Source: Deltaproteobacteria bacterium
Lineage (GTDB): Bacteria > Myxococcota_A > Polyangia > Polyangiales > Ga0077539
DNA: 32,965 nt
NCBI GenBank assembly: GCA_030694465.1
Contig: JAUXYJ010000044.1
Location: forward strand, 1 to 32,965
Reading direction: 5' to 3'
Part shown: piece by piece, positions 24,004 to 31,998 of the stretch
How the letters are laid out: each line of letters starts with the position of its first letter
Position numbering within the stretch: the stretch's first letter is position 1
Translations under genes and position numbers: made by a program
Notes under the pieces: model-generated
What the model was told of the DNA's origin: nothing
What the model saw: only the letters and a program-made list of their open reading frames with translations
Database searches by the model: none

Positions 24004-26232
24004 ATGAAACAGCTTCGTTATCTTATGCCGAGCCTCGCGCTCGCAGGCCTCGCAGCCTGCGGCGGGGCCGAGCCCGCACCCGACGTGACGACCAACCGTG
24101 ACAGCGGCCGTGAAGCGTCCGTACAGCCCGACGTCGTCGTGCCCCCCATGGACGTCACATCCCCCCCAGACGTGACCATGCCGCCAGACGACGTCACCGT
24201 GCCGCCCATGGACTCGGGCCCCACCTGTGGCGCGGGCGAGATGACCTGCGCTGGGGCCTGCGTCGACACGCAGACCAACGCGCTCAACTGTGGCTCGTGT
24301 GGCAACGCGTGCGCGGCGGGCGAAGCCTGTATGGCAGGCACCTGCAGAGCGCTCGTGACCTGTACGGCGCCCGAGATCATGTGTGGCGGTGGCTGTGTGA
24401 ACGCACAGACCGACAGCGCCAACTGTGGCGCATGCGGCACGATGTGCACCGCAGCGCAGCGCTGCATGGCTGGCGCCTGTGTCGCGATGCGCGTCTGCCC
24501 CGCGGGCGAGACCGACTGCACCCCCGCGGGCGCGACGATGACCTGCATCAACACGCAGACCAACGCGATGAACTGTGGCGCGTGCGGCAACATGTGTGCT
24601 GCCGGCGAGACCTGCATGGCTGGCACGTGCCAGGCCACTGCGTGCCCCGTGGGCCTGACGCGCTGCACCGCCGGTGGCGTCGCGAGCTGCATCGACACGC
24701 AGACGGACAACTCGAACTGTGGCGCATGCGGCACCGCGTGCGGCCCGACCGAGGCCTGCATGGCCGGCACCTGCCGCGCGACCTGCGCTGCGCCACGGCG
24801 TCTGTGCACCGTCGCCGGAACGATGACCTGCATTGACGTCCAGTCGGACGACGCCAACTGCGGCGCCTGTGGCACCGCGTGCGCCGCCGGTCAGAGCTGC
24901 ACCGCAGGTCGCTGTGCATGCCCCACAGGGCGCACCGCATGCGGCGGAACCTGCGTGGACACCGCCACGGACGAGGCCAACTGTGGTCGCTGTGCCACCC
25001 GCTGTGGCACCGGCCAGACCTGCACCGCAGGCGTGTGCGCTTGCCCCCGTGGGCAAACGCTCTGCGGCGGCGCGTGTGTCAACACCCAGACCGACACCGC
25101 GAACTGTGGCCGCTGTGCGACGGCGTGCACAGCCCCCGCGACCTGCAGCGCAGGCGTGTGCAACTCCCTCTGCGGCCCAGGAACCACCTCGTGTGGCGGT
25201 CGCTGCGTCGCAGTGACAACCTTTCAGACCGACAACGCCAACTGCGGAGCCTGCGGCAACGCATGCAGCGCAGCCAACCAGTGCGTGACCGGCGTATGCC
25301 GCCCCCGCAACGACGCGCGGCTCTCGGCCACGCTCATCGCGCTCAGCCCCATGCGTGAGATCACCCTCACCGGCAGCACGACCGACGCGACCCGCGACGG
25401 CCCCACGGTCACCTGCGGTTGTTCGAGCGCAGGCAACGTATGGTACCGCTATACGCTGACCACCCCCGGTGTGGTCTATTTTGATACAGCGGGATCGTCG
25501 TACGACACGTCGCTGTTTATCACCGACGCGGCAGGGACCGCGGTCCCCGCGCAGGCAGCCAACGGCTTCGCGGCGGCAGGGCTCTGCAACGACGACGCAG
25601 GATGCGGCACCGGCGGCGGCTTCACCAGCGGCTTGCAGTCACGCACTGCGGGCTATTTCACTGCCGGAACATACTATGTCTCGGTCAGCGGCTGCGGCAC
25701 GGGCAACTTCACCCTGCACGCCCAGTACGTCCAGGACAGCGTCGCGCGTGTGTTTAACACCACCCGCATCAGCGGCACGGGCAACACGGGCAACACCACG
25801 CTCACGTCGACGTCCAGCCTCACCGCAGGCACCTGCGGCGGAACCGGCGGCGCCGAGCACGCCCGTTGGTACCTGACCTGCGGCGCCACCGCGACGCGTC
25901 AGCTCTTCAGCACCTGCCGCAGCGACCCCGGCGCGCTCTTTACGCGTCGTCTTTTCTCGAGCAGCCCCACGCTGTTTGACCCGGTCATGTATGCCCGCAG
26001 CGCGCAGACCAGCGCACAGATCGCTTGCAACGACGACGGCTCCGGCACCGGCGTTGATTGCCGCGGCGTTATCCCGATCACTCCCGGATCGACCGTGGGC
26101 GGGCTGGACTCGGCCAACCGTGGATCGCGCTTGTCTGGGCTCCAGACCCCGCGCGGCGTCGGCGTGCTCTTCTCAGACGCGCTTAACGCCAGCGGCGGCA
26201 TGATCTTCAACATGCGCTACGAAGCCAACTAA
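24004..26232 (+). CDS. Stig1-like Cys-repeat lipoprotein with PPC-like domain
   Basis: A 742-aa predicted lipoprotein, lipobox L16-A-A-C19. An Asp/Pro/Val-rich spacer (~20-75) is followed by about nine ~40-50-residue Cys modules (~75-440). The modules share the pattern C-x-C-VDTQT-NCG-CG--C--G-C (for example NCGSCGNACAAGEACMAGTC), as in Stig1-type repeats common in myxobacteria. The C-terminal ~300 residues look beta-rich. The first part (~460-585) has VVYFDTAGSSYDTSLFI, CNDDAGC and AGYFTAGTYYVSVSG, the pattern of pre-peptidase C-terminal (PPC) domains; a second similar unit follows with ACNDDGSG. A surface or periplasmic, disulfide-rich adhesive or binding protein is inferred. The gene ends 159 bp before a second Stig1-repeat lipoprotein. 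Confidence 0.88.
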   Translation: MKQLRYLMPSLALAGLAACGGAEPAPDVTTNRDSGREASVQPDVVVPPMDVTSPPDVTMPPDDVTVPPMDSGPTCGAGEMTCAGACVDTQTNALNCGSCGNACAAGEACMAGTCRALVTCTAPEIMCGGGCVNAQTDSANCGACGTMCTAAQRCMAGACVAMRVCPAGETDCTPAGATMTCINTQTNAMNCGACGNMCAAGETCMAGTCQATACPVGLTRCTAGGVASCIDTQTDNSNCGACGTACGPTEACMAGTCRATCAAPRRLCTVAGTMTCIDVQSDDANCGACGTACAAGQSCTAGRCACPTGRTACGGTCVDTATDEANCGRCATRCGTGQTCTAGVCACPRGQTLCGGACVNTQTDTANCGRCATACTAPATCSAGVCNSLCGPGTTSCGGRCVAVTTFQTDNANCGACGNACSAANQCVTGVCRPRNDARLSATLIALSPMREITLTGSTTDATRDGPTVTCGCSSAGNVWYRYTLTTPGVVYFDTAGSSYDTSLFITDAAGTAVPAQAANGFAAAGLCNDDAGCGTGGGFTSGLQSRTAGYFTAGTYYVSVSGCGTGNFTLHAQYVQDSVARVFNTTRISGTGNTGNTTLTSTSSLTAGTCGGTGGAEHARWYLTCGATATRQLFSTCRSDPGALFTRRLFSSSPTLFDPVMYARSAQTSAQIACNDDGSGTGVDCRGVIPITPGSTVGGLDSANRGSRLSGLQTPRGVGVLFSDALNASGGMIFNMRYEAN

Positions 26233-26391
26233 GCGTTGGCTCTGAAGGGCAAGCGCGAAGGTCGGGGGGCCTGAGCGTCTGGGGGGGAACCCATGGATCG
26301 AAGCGCAGCCTTCCGCGAGGAGGGTGCCTTCGGTCTCTGCGCTTTGCGGTGGAGCCTCCATGTGCTCTGCTCGTCCGCAAGGAGCCCTCGG

Positions 26392-28101
26392 ATGACCTCT
26401 CGCTTATTTGCAGCTGCCACGCTCGGTGCCTTGTGGGCCGTCGGATGTGGAGGAGACCTGCCCACCACCGACGCTCGCACGGACGACGCAGCGCGTGACC
26501 ACACGCAAAGCCCCCTCGATGTGCTCGAAGATTCGTCCAACGACAGTGCGCCGGACGCCGCGTCCGACGTCTCGATGCTGGACGCCTCAGAGGACACCGC
26601 GCGCGACGTCACAGCGACCGACAGCGCGCCTCTGTGCCCTGTCGGCCTGCTGCGCTGCGGCGAAGTGTGCATCGACCCGCAGACCAGCACGATGCACTGT
26701 GGCGCGTGCGGGTCCGTGTGCCCTCTGGGCCAGATGTGCGTCGCGGGAGCCTGTGCGATCGAGTGCCTCGCCCCACGCGCGCGCTGCACGGTGGGCGGGA
26801 TGTTGGCCTGCGTCGACCCCCAGACCAGCACTATGCACTGTGGCGCGTGCGACACGATGTGCGCGGCAGCTCCCAACGCGGCCGCGGCATGCACCGCGGG
26901 CAGCTGTGGACTCGGCGCGTGCAACGCGGGGTTTGCCGATTGTGACGCCAACGCCGCCAACGGCTGTGAGACCGACACCAACACCACGGTCTCAAGCTGC
27001 GGGATGTGTGGACGCTCCTGCCCGGCGCTGCCCAACGCGACCACCTCGTGCACGCTGGGCGTGTGCGGTCTTGGCGCGTGCAACGTGGGCTTCGCCGACT
27101 GCGACGGCAACCCCGCCAACGGCTGCGAGGTCAACCTCAACACCACCGTGTCAAACTGCGGAACATGTGGCCGCACATGCTCGGCCGCCAACGCGTCTTC
27201 GGTGTGCGCGATGGGCATGTGTGCGCTTGGCGCGTGCACTACGGGCTTCGGCAACTGCGACGGCAACCCAGTCAACGGCTGCGAGACCAACCTCAACACG
27301 ACCCTCGCGAGCTGTGGCGCCTGTGGCAGGGTGTGCGCGGTCGCCAACGGCACGCCGAGCTGCACTGCGGGGACCTGTGCGGTCGCCGCGTGCACTACGG
27401 GCTTCGCCAACTGCGACGGCAACGCCGCCAACGGCTGCGAGGTCAACACCAACACGACCCTCGCGAGCTGCGGCGCGTGTGGCAGGGTCTGCACGGTCGC
27501 CAACGGCACGCCGAGCTGCACCGCGGGGACCTGTGTGATCGCCGGGTGCACCGCGGGCTTTGGCAACTGTGACGGCAATGCGGCCAACGGCTGCGAGACC
27601 AACACGACGAACACCACGACCCACTGCGGCGCGTGCGGCGTGGTGTGCGCTGCGGGCGCGGCGTGCGTGGCGGGGGCGTGTGTGGCGTCGACGACGGTGG
27701 CGTTTCCGTCGGGAGGATCTGCGGTCGGGGTGACTCCGGCGGGGACGCTGTCATCCATCGGAGCGGGCCCGCGGTACTTTCGCAACGGGGATTTTATCAC
27801 CGAGACCTTCTCGCGCATGGCCCCGACCACGCGGCTCGACCTGAGCTTCACGATGATTGACCAGACCGCGACCTGCGCCGTGGGCCAGCCCCTCACCTGG
27901 AACGTCCTGGTCAACGGCCTCGTCGTCGGCACCTTTGGCTGGCCCGGCGGCTCGGGTCTCACTCCGCGCACGGTGACCAACACGTACACGTTTGCCGCGC
28001 AGCCCGCGGGCAACGTGGTGCTCAGGCTGCAGTCCACAACGACCGTGTGCTCTGGCGGGGGCTCGTGGGTCTGGCAGCCCGGCACCGCGGTCTTGCGCTG
28101 A
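26392..28101 (+). CDS. Second Cys-repeat lipoprotein
   Basis: A 569-aa predicted lipoprotein with lipobox A16-V-G-C19 and a good AAGGAG site 7 bases before ATG 26392 (the frame is open to 26293). An Asp/Ala/Ser-rich spacer runs to ~80. Two Stig1-type modules follow (CIDPQTSTMHCGACGSVC and CVDPQTSTMHCGACDTMC). Then about five ~52-residue modules follow, with the core GFADCDGNPANGCEV-N-NTT--NCGTCGRTC. Adjacent modules are nearly identical in DNA. The C-terminal ~145 residues lack the repeats and look like a beta-sandwich (FRNGDFITETFSRM, WNVLVNGLVVGTFGWPGG). It is a neighbour of the gene at 24004 but shares only the repeat theme; it converges on the serpin gene with a 22-bp gap. Confidence 0.86.
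   Translation: MTSRLFAAATLGALWAVGCGGDLPTTDARTDDAARDHTQSPLDVLEDSSNDSAPDAASDVSMLDASEDTARDVTATDSAPLCPVGLLRCGEVCIDPQTSTMHCGACGSVCPLGQMCVAGACAIECLAPRARCTVGGMLACVDPQTSTMHCGACDTMCAAAPNAAAACTAGSCGLGACNAGFADCDANAANGCETDTNTTVSSCGMCGRSCPALPNATTSCTLGVCGLGACNVGFADCDGNPANGCEVNLNTTVSNCGTCGRTCSAANASSVCAMGMCALGACTTGFGNCDGNPVNGCETNLNTTLASCGACGRVCAVANGTPSCTAGTCAVAACTTGFANCDGNAANGCEVNTNTTLASCGACGRVCTVANGTPSCTAGTCVIAGCTAGFGNCDGNAANGCETNTTNTTTHCGACGVVCAAGAACVAGACVASTTVAFPSGGSAVGVTPAGTLSSIGAGPRYFRNGDFITETFSRMAPTTRLDLSFTMIDQTATCAVGQPLTWNVLVNGLVVGTFGWPGGSGLTPRTVTNTYTFAAQPAGNVVLRLQSTTTVCSGGGSWVWQPGTAVLR
27295..27606 (+). repeat. 156-bp tandem repeat inside the Cys-repeat gene
   Basis: The segment starting AACACGACCCTCGCGAGCTG at 27295 recurs at 27451 with few changes, a 52-codon period. 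Both copies encode TLASCGACGRVC and VANGTPSCTAGTC. The high DNA identity compared with the other modules points to recent duplication or gene conversion. Confidence 0.75.
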
Positions 28102-28123
28102 GCAAGCGCGCGCCACAACGAGC

Positions 28124-29800
28124 TCACTCGGTGGGCACAAACACCATGGTAAAATCCAGCGCGGTCTCGCCCCGGGACTCGATCGGAAACGCCAAGCGGC
28201 TCACCGCCGTCTGCATGCACGCCATCGCCGTGCGGACCGGGTAGTCCCCGTCGGCGTGTGCGTCTCGGACGGTCCCCGCGCGGGTGATCGTGAAGTGCAG
28301 GGTCACCCTGCCGATCGCCAGGGGATTTTGCGAGGCGGCCCGCTCGTGGCACATCCGAAAGACCCCAAGGTTGCGCAAGAGCACTCGCCGCGCCAGCAAG
28401 GGGTCCAGCGCGCCGTGCCCCGTGAGCGGCAGGATCCGCATGCGCGGGAACCTCGCGCCACGGAGGCTCATGGGTGTCCCGCCCCGTGGCTGCAGCGGGT
28501 CCACGGCGTCTGCGGCAAACGGCCCCCCTGGGGTGGGCTCTGCCGGGAGGCTGGGCGCGGGGTCGGCCACGTGGCCCACAAAGAGCACGAGGCTTGTCGG
28601 GCGGTGCCGCAGCGCGAACACGAAGGGCTGGTTGAGCACGAAGCTCGCGGGCGGGGTCCCGCCACCGTGACCGAGGACGGTGACGGCGGTGGCGGCGGCG
28701 GCCTCGGTTCCGCGCTCGTTGAGGTCGAGGTAGACCTCGTGGAGCACTTGGCTCACCGTGGGGGCCTCTCCCGCCGTGAGCCTTCGCAGATCGGGCTGCG
28801 CAAAGAGCGACTGTGCGCCCAGGGCCTCGAGGGGCTCACGCAGCCCGGACGACTGCCGCAACGAGACCTTCGGCAAGACCACGCGCAGAGACATTGGGCT
28901 CGCCGCAATGGCCCACGCCTCGAGCGCCTGCGCGCTGACCCTCGGGAGCACCTCGGACAGCCTCGCCCCCGGCACCGGGATCACCAAGTCCATCGCCAGC
29001 TCGTCCCCCTCGTACGGCAGCTCAAACAGCCGCGCGTTGCCATCTTGCACAAAGTGCCCCTGGACCTGCCCATGCATCGTAGGCACCTGCTTGGCCCGGC
29101 CATCTCCCAGAAAAAAAGGCTCATCCCGGGTCTCTCCGGGCTCAAACACCGTCGCCCAGCGCCCGAGAAAGTACACCGCGCTCGTGAGCACCAACGTGGT
29201 CTGCCCGGTCACCGCTCCCGGCGGGAGAAGCTCGGGGATCTTCGCGTGGGTCTGCTCGGACACCCAGCCATTGATCGTGCGCCGCTGCGCCTCGGGGTCG
29301 CGCGCGTAGTCCAGCGAGACCACTGGCGCGCCCCACAGCCGCAGGGCGTCCCGCTGGTAGTCTGGCAACACGGTAAAATTCGCTCCGGGCCATACGCGGG
29401 CTGCGCTGGCGAGGGCAAACCCTGGCCTCTGCGCCGAGCGCTCAAGCGCCCGCTGCAACGACGGCAGCGCTTGTGTGAGGTCTTGCCCAGGCTCGAGATG
29501 CAGCACCCGCGAGAGCTCGGCGCGGGTCACTCCGTCGCTGCCGCGCTCGACCAGCAACAGCGCGCGGGCGAGGTCATAGGGCGAGAGCAGGGTGTTTGCC
29601 ATGGGCGGCCGCTGAGCAAAGAGCGCCAAGCCAAACTGGTTGATCGCAGCGGCGAGCGCACGCACGCGGGCAGGGTCTACGTCGGGTGCGGCCACAGGCG
29701 CAGCGGGAAGGGCGGGCGCAGAGGGCTGCGTAGCAGGCTTACACTGGGCGAGGGCCAAGGCGAGCAGGGCGGAGAGGGCGAGCGGCGCGCGTGGGGGCAT
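28124..29800 (-). CDS. Lipoprotein serpin fused to an AgmX/PglI-type domain
   Basis: A 558-aa predicted lipoprotein: signal peptide with lipobox L17-A-Q-C20, Pro/Ala spacer, serpin domain (~40-425), Pro/Gly linker, then a C-terminal AgmX/PglI-type module (~455-558). Serpins trap serine or cysteine proteases irreversibly. Serpin marks seen are NTLLSPYDLARALLLVERGS near the start, LVLTSAVYFLGRW, and the C-terminal signature FVLNQPFVFALRH. The hinge of the reactive loop reads ERGTEAAAAT (from residue 362), the form found in inhibitory serpins. By hinge counting P1 falls near Leu-Gly-His (LGHGG), but the loop is about 3 residues longer than in antitrypsin, so P1 is uncertain. The last module has VFRMCHERAASQNPLAIGRV, LHFTITRAGTV and CMQTAVSRLAFP. 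The start at ATG 29800 is set by the signal peptide. Confidence 0.9.
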   Translation of the reverse strand: MPPRAPLALSALLALALAQCKPATQPSAPALPAAPVAAPDVDPARVRALAAAINQFGLALFAQRPPMANTLLSPYDLARALLLVERGSDGVTRAELSRVLHLEPGQDLTQALPSLQRALERSAQRPGFALASAARVWPGANFTVLPDYQRDALRLWGAPVVSLDYARDPEAQRRTINGWVSEQTHAKIPELLPPGAVTGQTTLVLTSAVYFLGRWATVFEPGETRDEPFFLGDGRAKQVPTMHGQVQGHFVQDGNARLFELPYEGDELAMDLVIPVPGARLSEVLPRVSAQALEAWAIAASPMSLRVVLPKVSLRQSSGLREPLEALGAQSLFAQPDLRRLTAGEAPTVSQVLHEVYLDLNERGTEAAAATAVTVLGHGGGTPPASFVLNQPFVFALRHRPTSLVLFVGHVADPAPSLPAEPTPGGPFAADAVDPLQPRGGTPMSLRGARFPRMRILPLTGHGALDPLLARRVLLRNLGVFRMCHERAASQNPLAIGRVTLHFTITRAGTVRDAHADGDYPVRTAMACMQTAVSRLAFPIESRGETALDFTMVFVPTE

Positions 29801-30009
29801 TGGGAAAAGGGTACGACAGCGGGCGGCCGGGGAAGTTCTTGGGGGCTGTGGGCAGGGCGACAGCGTGGGACGTGACGGTTTAGCTCCATACAAAGGGTGA
29901 CTTCGTTGGGATAAAACCGGGGAGATCGCGCTGCTGAAAGAGGCAGATCCGGCCCTGGATGAGCATGTGTGGGCGCGGGAGAGGGATTGGGCTTAGACTG
30001 GAGCAGCGT
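29801..30009. other. Intergenic region with a short coding-like remnant
   Basis: No complete gene. On the plus strand 29901-29996 reads as ~31 protein-like residues including EIALLKEADPALDEHVWARE, without a start codon, so it may be the tail of a lost gene. Base composition drops in GC from here to the window end, marking the switch to the accessory segment. Confidence 0.35.
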
Positions 30010-30189
30010 ATGAGGGACTCGGAGTTGTTAAACGAGCCGCCGCCGGCGGACGAGGACGAGAACGGTGTGGATCTCACGCTGATCCGTTGGTTTCTTACGC
30101 TGACGCCGCGCGAGCGGCTGAGTCACCTGGCGGCACAGATGGAGCTGGCGGAGAGGGTGCGCAATGCCCGCAAGTCTTCCGCTCGTTGA
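30010..30189 (+). CDS. Small protein paired with a nucleotidyltransferase
   Basis: A 59-aa acidic-then-basic protein starting MRDSELLNEPP, with TGGAG upstream. The core DLTLIRWFLTLTPRERLSHL is a typical helix pair of small proteins encoded just before stand-alone nucleotidyltransferases. Its stop overlaps the following nucleotidyltransferase start by 26 bp. In similar loci the pair is often read as a toxin-antitoxin-like module; which role this protein plays is unknown. It appears intact, whereas its partner is broken. Confidence 0.7.
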   Translation: MRDSELLNEPPPADEDENGVDLTLIRWFLTLTPRERLSHLAAQMELAERVRNARKSSAR

Positions 30190-30654
30190 GTTGCTGCAGC
30201 GCCTGTGCGCGCGAGGTCGAGTTCATTGTGGTGGGCGGCGTTTGCGCGGTGCTGCATGGGGCACCCGTGGCGACCTTCGATCTGGATATTGTGCACTCGC
30301 GGACGCCAGAAAACGTAGCAAAGCGGCTCGATGTACTCGGCGGAATTGACGCGATGTTTCGAGCAGACTCGCGTGAATTGCGGCCCACCGCGGCGCTGCT
30401 TGAGGGACCGGGGCATCTGTTGCTGCGGACAACGTTGGGAGCCCTAGGATGTTCTGGGGGCGATCGAGCGGGGTTCTGACTACGCCGCGCTGCTCGGGGA
30501 TTCACTCGTGATGGAGTTGGAGGGGCTCTCGGTGCGGACCCTTACCCTCGCGCGCTTGATCAGGACCAAGGAGTTCGCGAATCGTCCGAAGGACGTGGCC
30601 GCCCTGCCCATTCTTCGCGCCACGTTGCGGCAAACCCTGGGTGATGACGCGTGA
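30164..30654 (+). pseudogene. Nucleotidyltransferase pseudogene, two frameshifts
   Basis: Joined across three frames the product reads MPASLPLVELLQRLCA, then EVEFIVVGGVCAVLHGAPVA and TFDLDIVHSR, then ALDVLGAIERGSDYAALLGD to a stop at 30654. The GG(V)xAVLHG and TFDLDIV segments are the nucleotidyltransferase fold with its Gly-Gly turn and metal-binding acidic pair. This fits the stand-alone AbiEii-like/MNT-type family of ~160 aa. One extra base lies in the GCGCGCG run near 30210 and another near 30448 (CTAGGATG for CTAGATG). Either real decay or sequencing errors would explain this; the decayed neighbours favour decay. Confidence 0.75.
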
Positions 30655-31029
30655 GTTTTTGCGGAGGGGCCGGAGCTATGCCCATACGCACCACGAAGGG
30701 CTGACGGCGTTTGTGCGAGATGGCCGCATTGCGTGGACCCACAACGAAAGCGAGCGCCATCTTCGACACATCGCGTGTCGGCCGCAAAGCGTTTGATCTT
30801 TCGCGGAAACATGAAGAGCGCACAGGACGCCTGCGTGCTCTGGAGCCTCGCGATGAGCTGCAAGATCACCAACGTCGACCCAGAGAAATGCCTCGTCGAT
30901 GTGATTCGCGCGGTGCCCAATGTGGGCGCAAGCGGGCTGCACGCCTGGACCCCGCGAGCTCATACGCAGCGATACGCAAGCGCGGATTGAGCAATGAGCT
31001 GTGGGGGGTGGGGATGTTGCAGCGGGTAC
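30655..31029 (+). mobile_element. IS66-type element, 3' end of transposase gene plus terminal repeat
   Basis: From about 30670 the plus strand encodes the C-terminus of an IS66 TnpC transposase: RSYAHTHHEGLTAFVRDGRI, then AWTHNESERHLRHIAC, followed after one frameshift near 30785 by MKSAQDACVLWSLAMSCKI and TNVDPEKCLVDVIRAVP, stop at 30990. The order DGRI..NxxSERxLR..A.GRK is the IS66 catalytic end. The element ends in GGGGATGTTGCAGCGGGTAC (31010-31029), which matches an end of the 118-bp element at 31790-31907. The 5' part of tnpC is missing, so the element is dead. The left junction lies close to the nucleotidyltransferase stop at 30654. Confidence 0.8.
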
Positions 31030-31267
31030 GCACCAAGTCATAGCTGAGCTTGGGATTGGTGACGTGGCTCAGCCGACCCGAGAGATCGTGCGTGATGGTC
31101 GCGGTGTCCGCAGCGCGGTCGTGCGGAGCAGTGGTGACGCTCGTCGGCCAGCGCGTGCTCGCGTCGCGATCCACGCTCTGCTCCCACTGGACCGCGCCGC
31201 CACGCGCAACGGACATCGTGCGGAGCGCGCCATCCCAATCGTGGTGGGGTGTGATCGCGCCGCTTAG
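31030..31267 (-). pseudogene. Fragment of an Rhs/YD-repeat protein
   Basis: The minus strand reads HDWDGALRTMSVARGGAV, SVDRDASTRWPTSVTTAP and ITHDLSGRLSHVTNPK, then runs into the IS66 terminal repeat at 31029. A stop lies in frame at 31268-31270. The YD-like unit (HDLSGRLSHVTNP) is characteristic of Rhs core repeats, though only about 78 residues remain and the assignment is by pattern. It is cut on one side by the IS66 end. It suggests the zinc-ribbon genes nearby once belonged to a polymorphic-toxin locus. Confidence 0.5.
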
Positions 31268-31328
31268 CTATTTTCCTGTCGGCTCTCTGGTAGACAAGCG
31301 AGTTGCCGCCGCGAATCTTGGGGAAGGC

Positions 31329-31637
31329 TCATCGGGCGGGCCGGATCTCCGTGCGGACCCACACGCCGTCCTGACACTCACAGAACGCCTCAACGGGCTG
31401 GTGTTCTGGACACGAGTACGAATAAATCGTGAATTCCGGAGGTAAGCGGCGTTTATCCCGCAGCTCGATCTCGAGGGTGATGTCGTCATCGACCAGCTGG
31501 TCGATCGGAGCTGGGATGCCTTGCGCCCAGACAAACAGCCCGTTCGATGCGTCTTTGCCTTGCCAGTTTGACAGCGGATTGCCGCAGCGTGGGCATTGGT
31601 GGGATTCAGAGGGTTGGTAGTAGTCCATTAGGCTCAT
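31329..31637 (-). CDS. Zinc-ribbon protein 1, putative immunity protein
   Basis: A 102-aa soluble protein starting MSLMDYYQPSESHQCPRCGN, intact. The CPRC pair near residue 16 and later cysteines (YSCPEHQPVEAFCECQDG) suggest a zinc-binding ribbon. The middle is WQGKDASNGLFVWAQG, followed by an acidic stretch. Small acidic Cys-pair proteins of this sort often sit next to toxin tails in polymorphic-toxin loci, but function here is inference. ATG 31637 is preferred to GTG 31643 because GAGG lies just before it, inside the end of the PIN-like remnant, whose stop (31640-31642) is 2 bp upstream. Confidence 0.75.
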   Translation of the reverse strand: MSLMDYYQPSESHQCPRCGNPLSNWQGKDASNGLFVWAQGIPAPIDQLVDDDITLEIELRDKRRLPPEFTIYSYSCPEHQPVEAFCECQDGVWVRTEIRPAR

Positions 31638-31639
31638 GG

Positions 31640-31789
31640 TCACCTCACGATTCTGCCAGCCGCGATGACGGCAGCGGCGAACTCGGTATCGTTCGTAATC
31701 ACGGGGATGCCGAGTTCCACGGCCTGAGCACCGATGATGCCATCGCCAAACCGGCCGCTCAGTCTTGCGAGACCACTACGGAAGTTTAT
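31640..31789 (-). pseudogene. PIN-like toxin tail 1, N-terminally truncated
   Basis: About 50 codons remain: INFRSGLARLSGRFGDG, then IIGAQAVELGIPVITNDTEF and AAAVIAAGRIVR, with stop at 31640-31642. The D-x-x-I-G-A-Q-A...IPVITND-x-x-F segment is the C-terminal half of a PIN-type nuclease fold, with the conserved Asp after TN. The reading frame continues unbroken to the edge of the 118-bp element at 31790, which removed the N-terminal part. Directly downstream (2 bp) is the zinc-ribbon gene. PIN assignment is by motif only. Confidence 0.6.
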
Positions 31790-31907
31790 GTACCCGCTGC
31801 AACATCCCCATGGCTGCGGTGTAGCGAGTAAATCGAGTGCGTTTCATGAGGCAAGCGTCGCAAGCCTGCCCTCACGCTGCAGCCATGGGGGGTGTTGCAC
31901 CGGGTAC
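31790..31907. mobile_element. 118-bp IS66-derived miniature element
   Basis: Bounded by imperfect inverted repeats: GTACCCGCTGCAACATCCCC at the left and, read from the other end, GTACCCGGTGCAACACCCCC; similarity extends inward through ATGGCTGC. The interior (31812-31851) matches 38 of 40 bases of the IS66 tnpA start at 32926-32965, including the ATG and MKRTRFT. It thus looks like a left IS end, with the first ~12 tnpA codons, joined to a right IS end. I saw no target duplication in the 8 bp either side (AAGTTTAT and TGCGCGTG). It interrupts the PIN-like remnant. Confidence 0.75.
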
Positions 31908-31998
31908 TGCGCGTGGTGTCCACGTGCAGGCAAAGCCTAGGCACCGGGAGAGACGGGACGTGTGACGTGCTCGGACGGTGAACCTAGGCTGCTCGAGT
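31908..31998. other. Short spacer between miniature element and zinc-ribbon gene
   Basis: I see no coding signal in this 91-bp stretch. The missing N-terminal half of PIN-like tail 1 is not recognisable here, so the miniature element's arrival was accompanied by loss or rearrangement of the flank. Confidence 0.4.

Noticed and set aside
26229..28352. 707-aa minus-strand open frame over the Cys-repeat gene
   Set aside because: Its repeats (for example PHAPQ and SQPLAALPSQ) are the antisense image of the Cys modules; the plus-strand gene has a lipobox and a ribosome-binding site.
27992..29875. 627-aa plus-strand open frame over the serpin
   Set aside because: Arg/Gly/His-rich antisense shadow; the minus-strand serpin has unmistakable family motifs.
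29901..29996. Short coding-like run EIALLKEADPALDEHVWARE
   Set aside because: No start codon and only ~31 codons; kept as a remnant note, not a gene.
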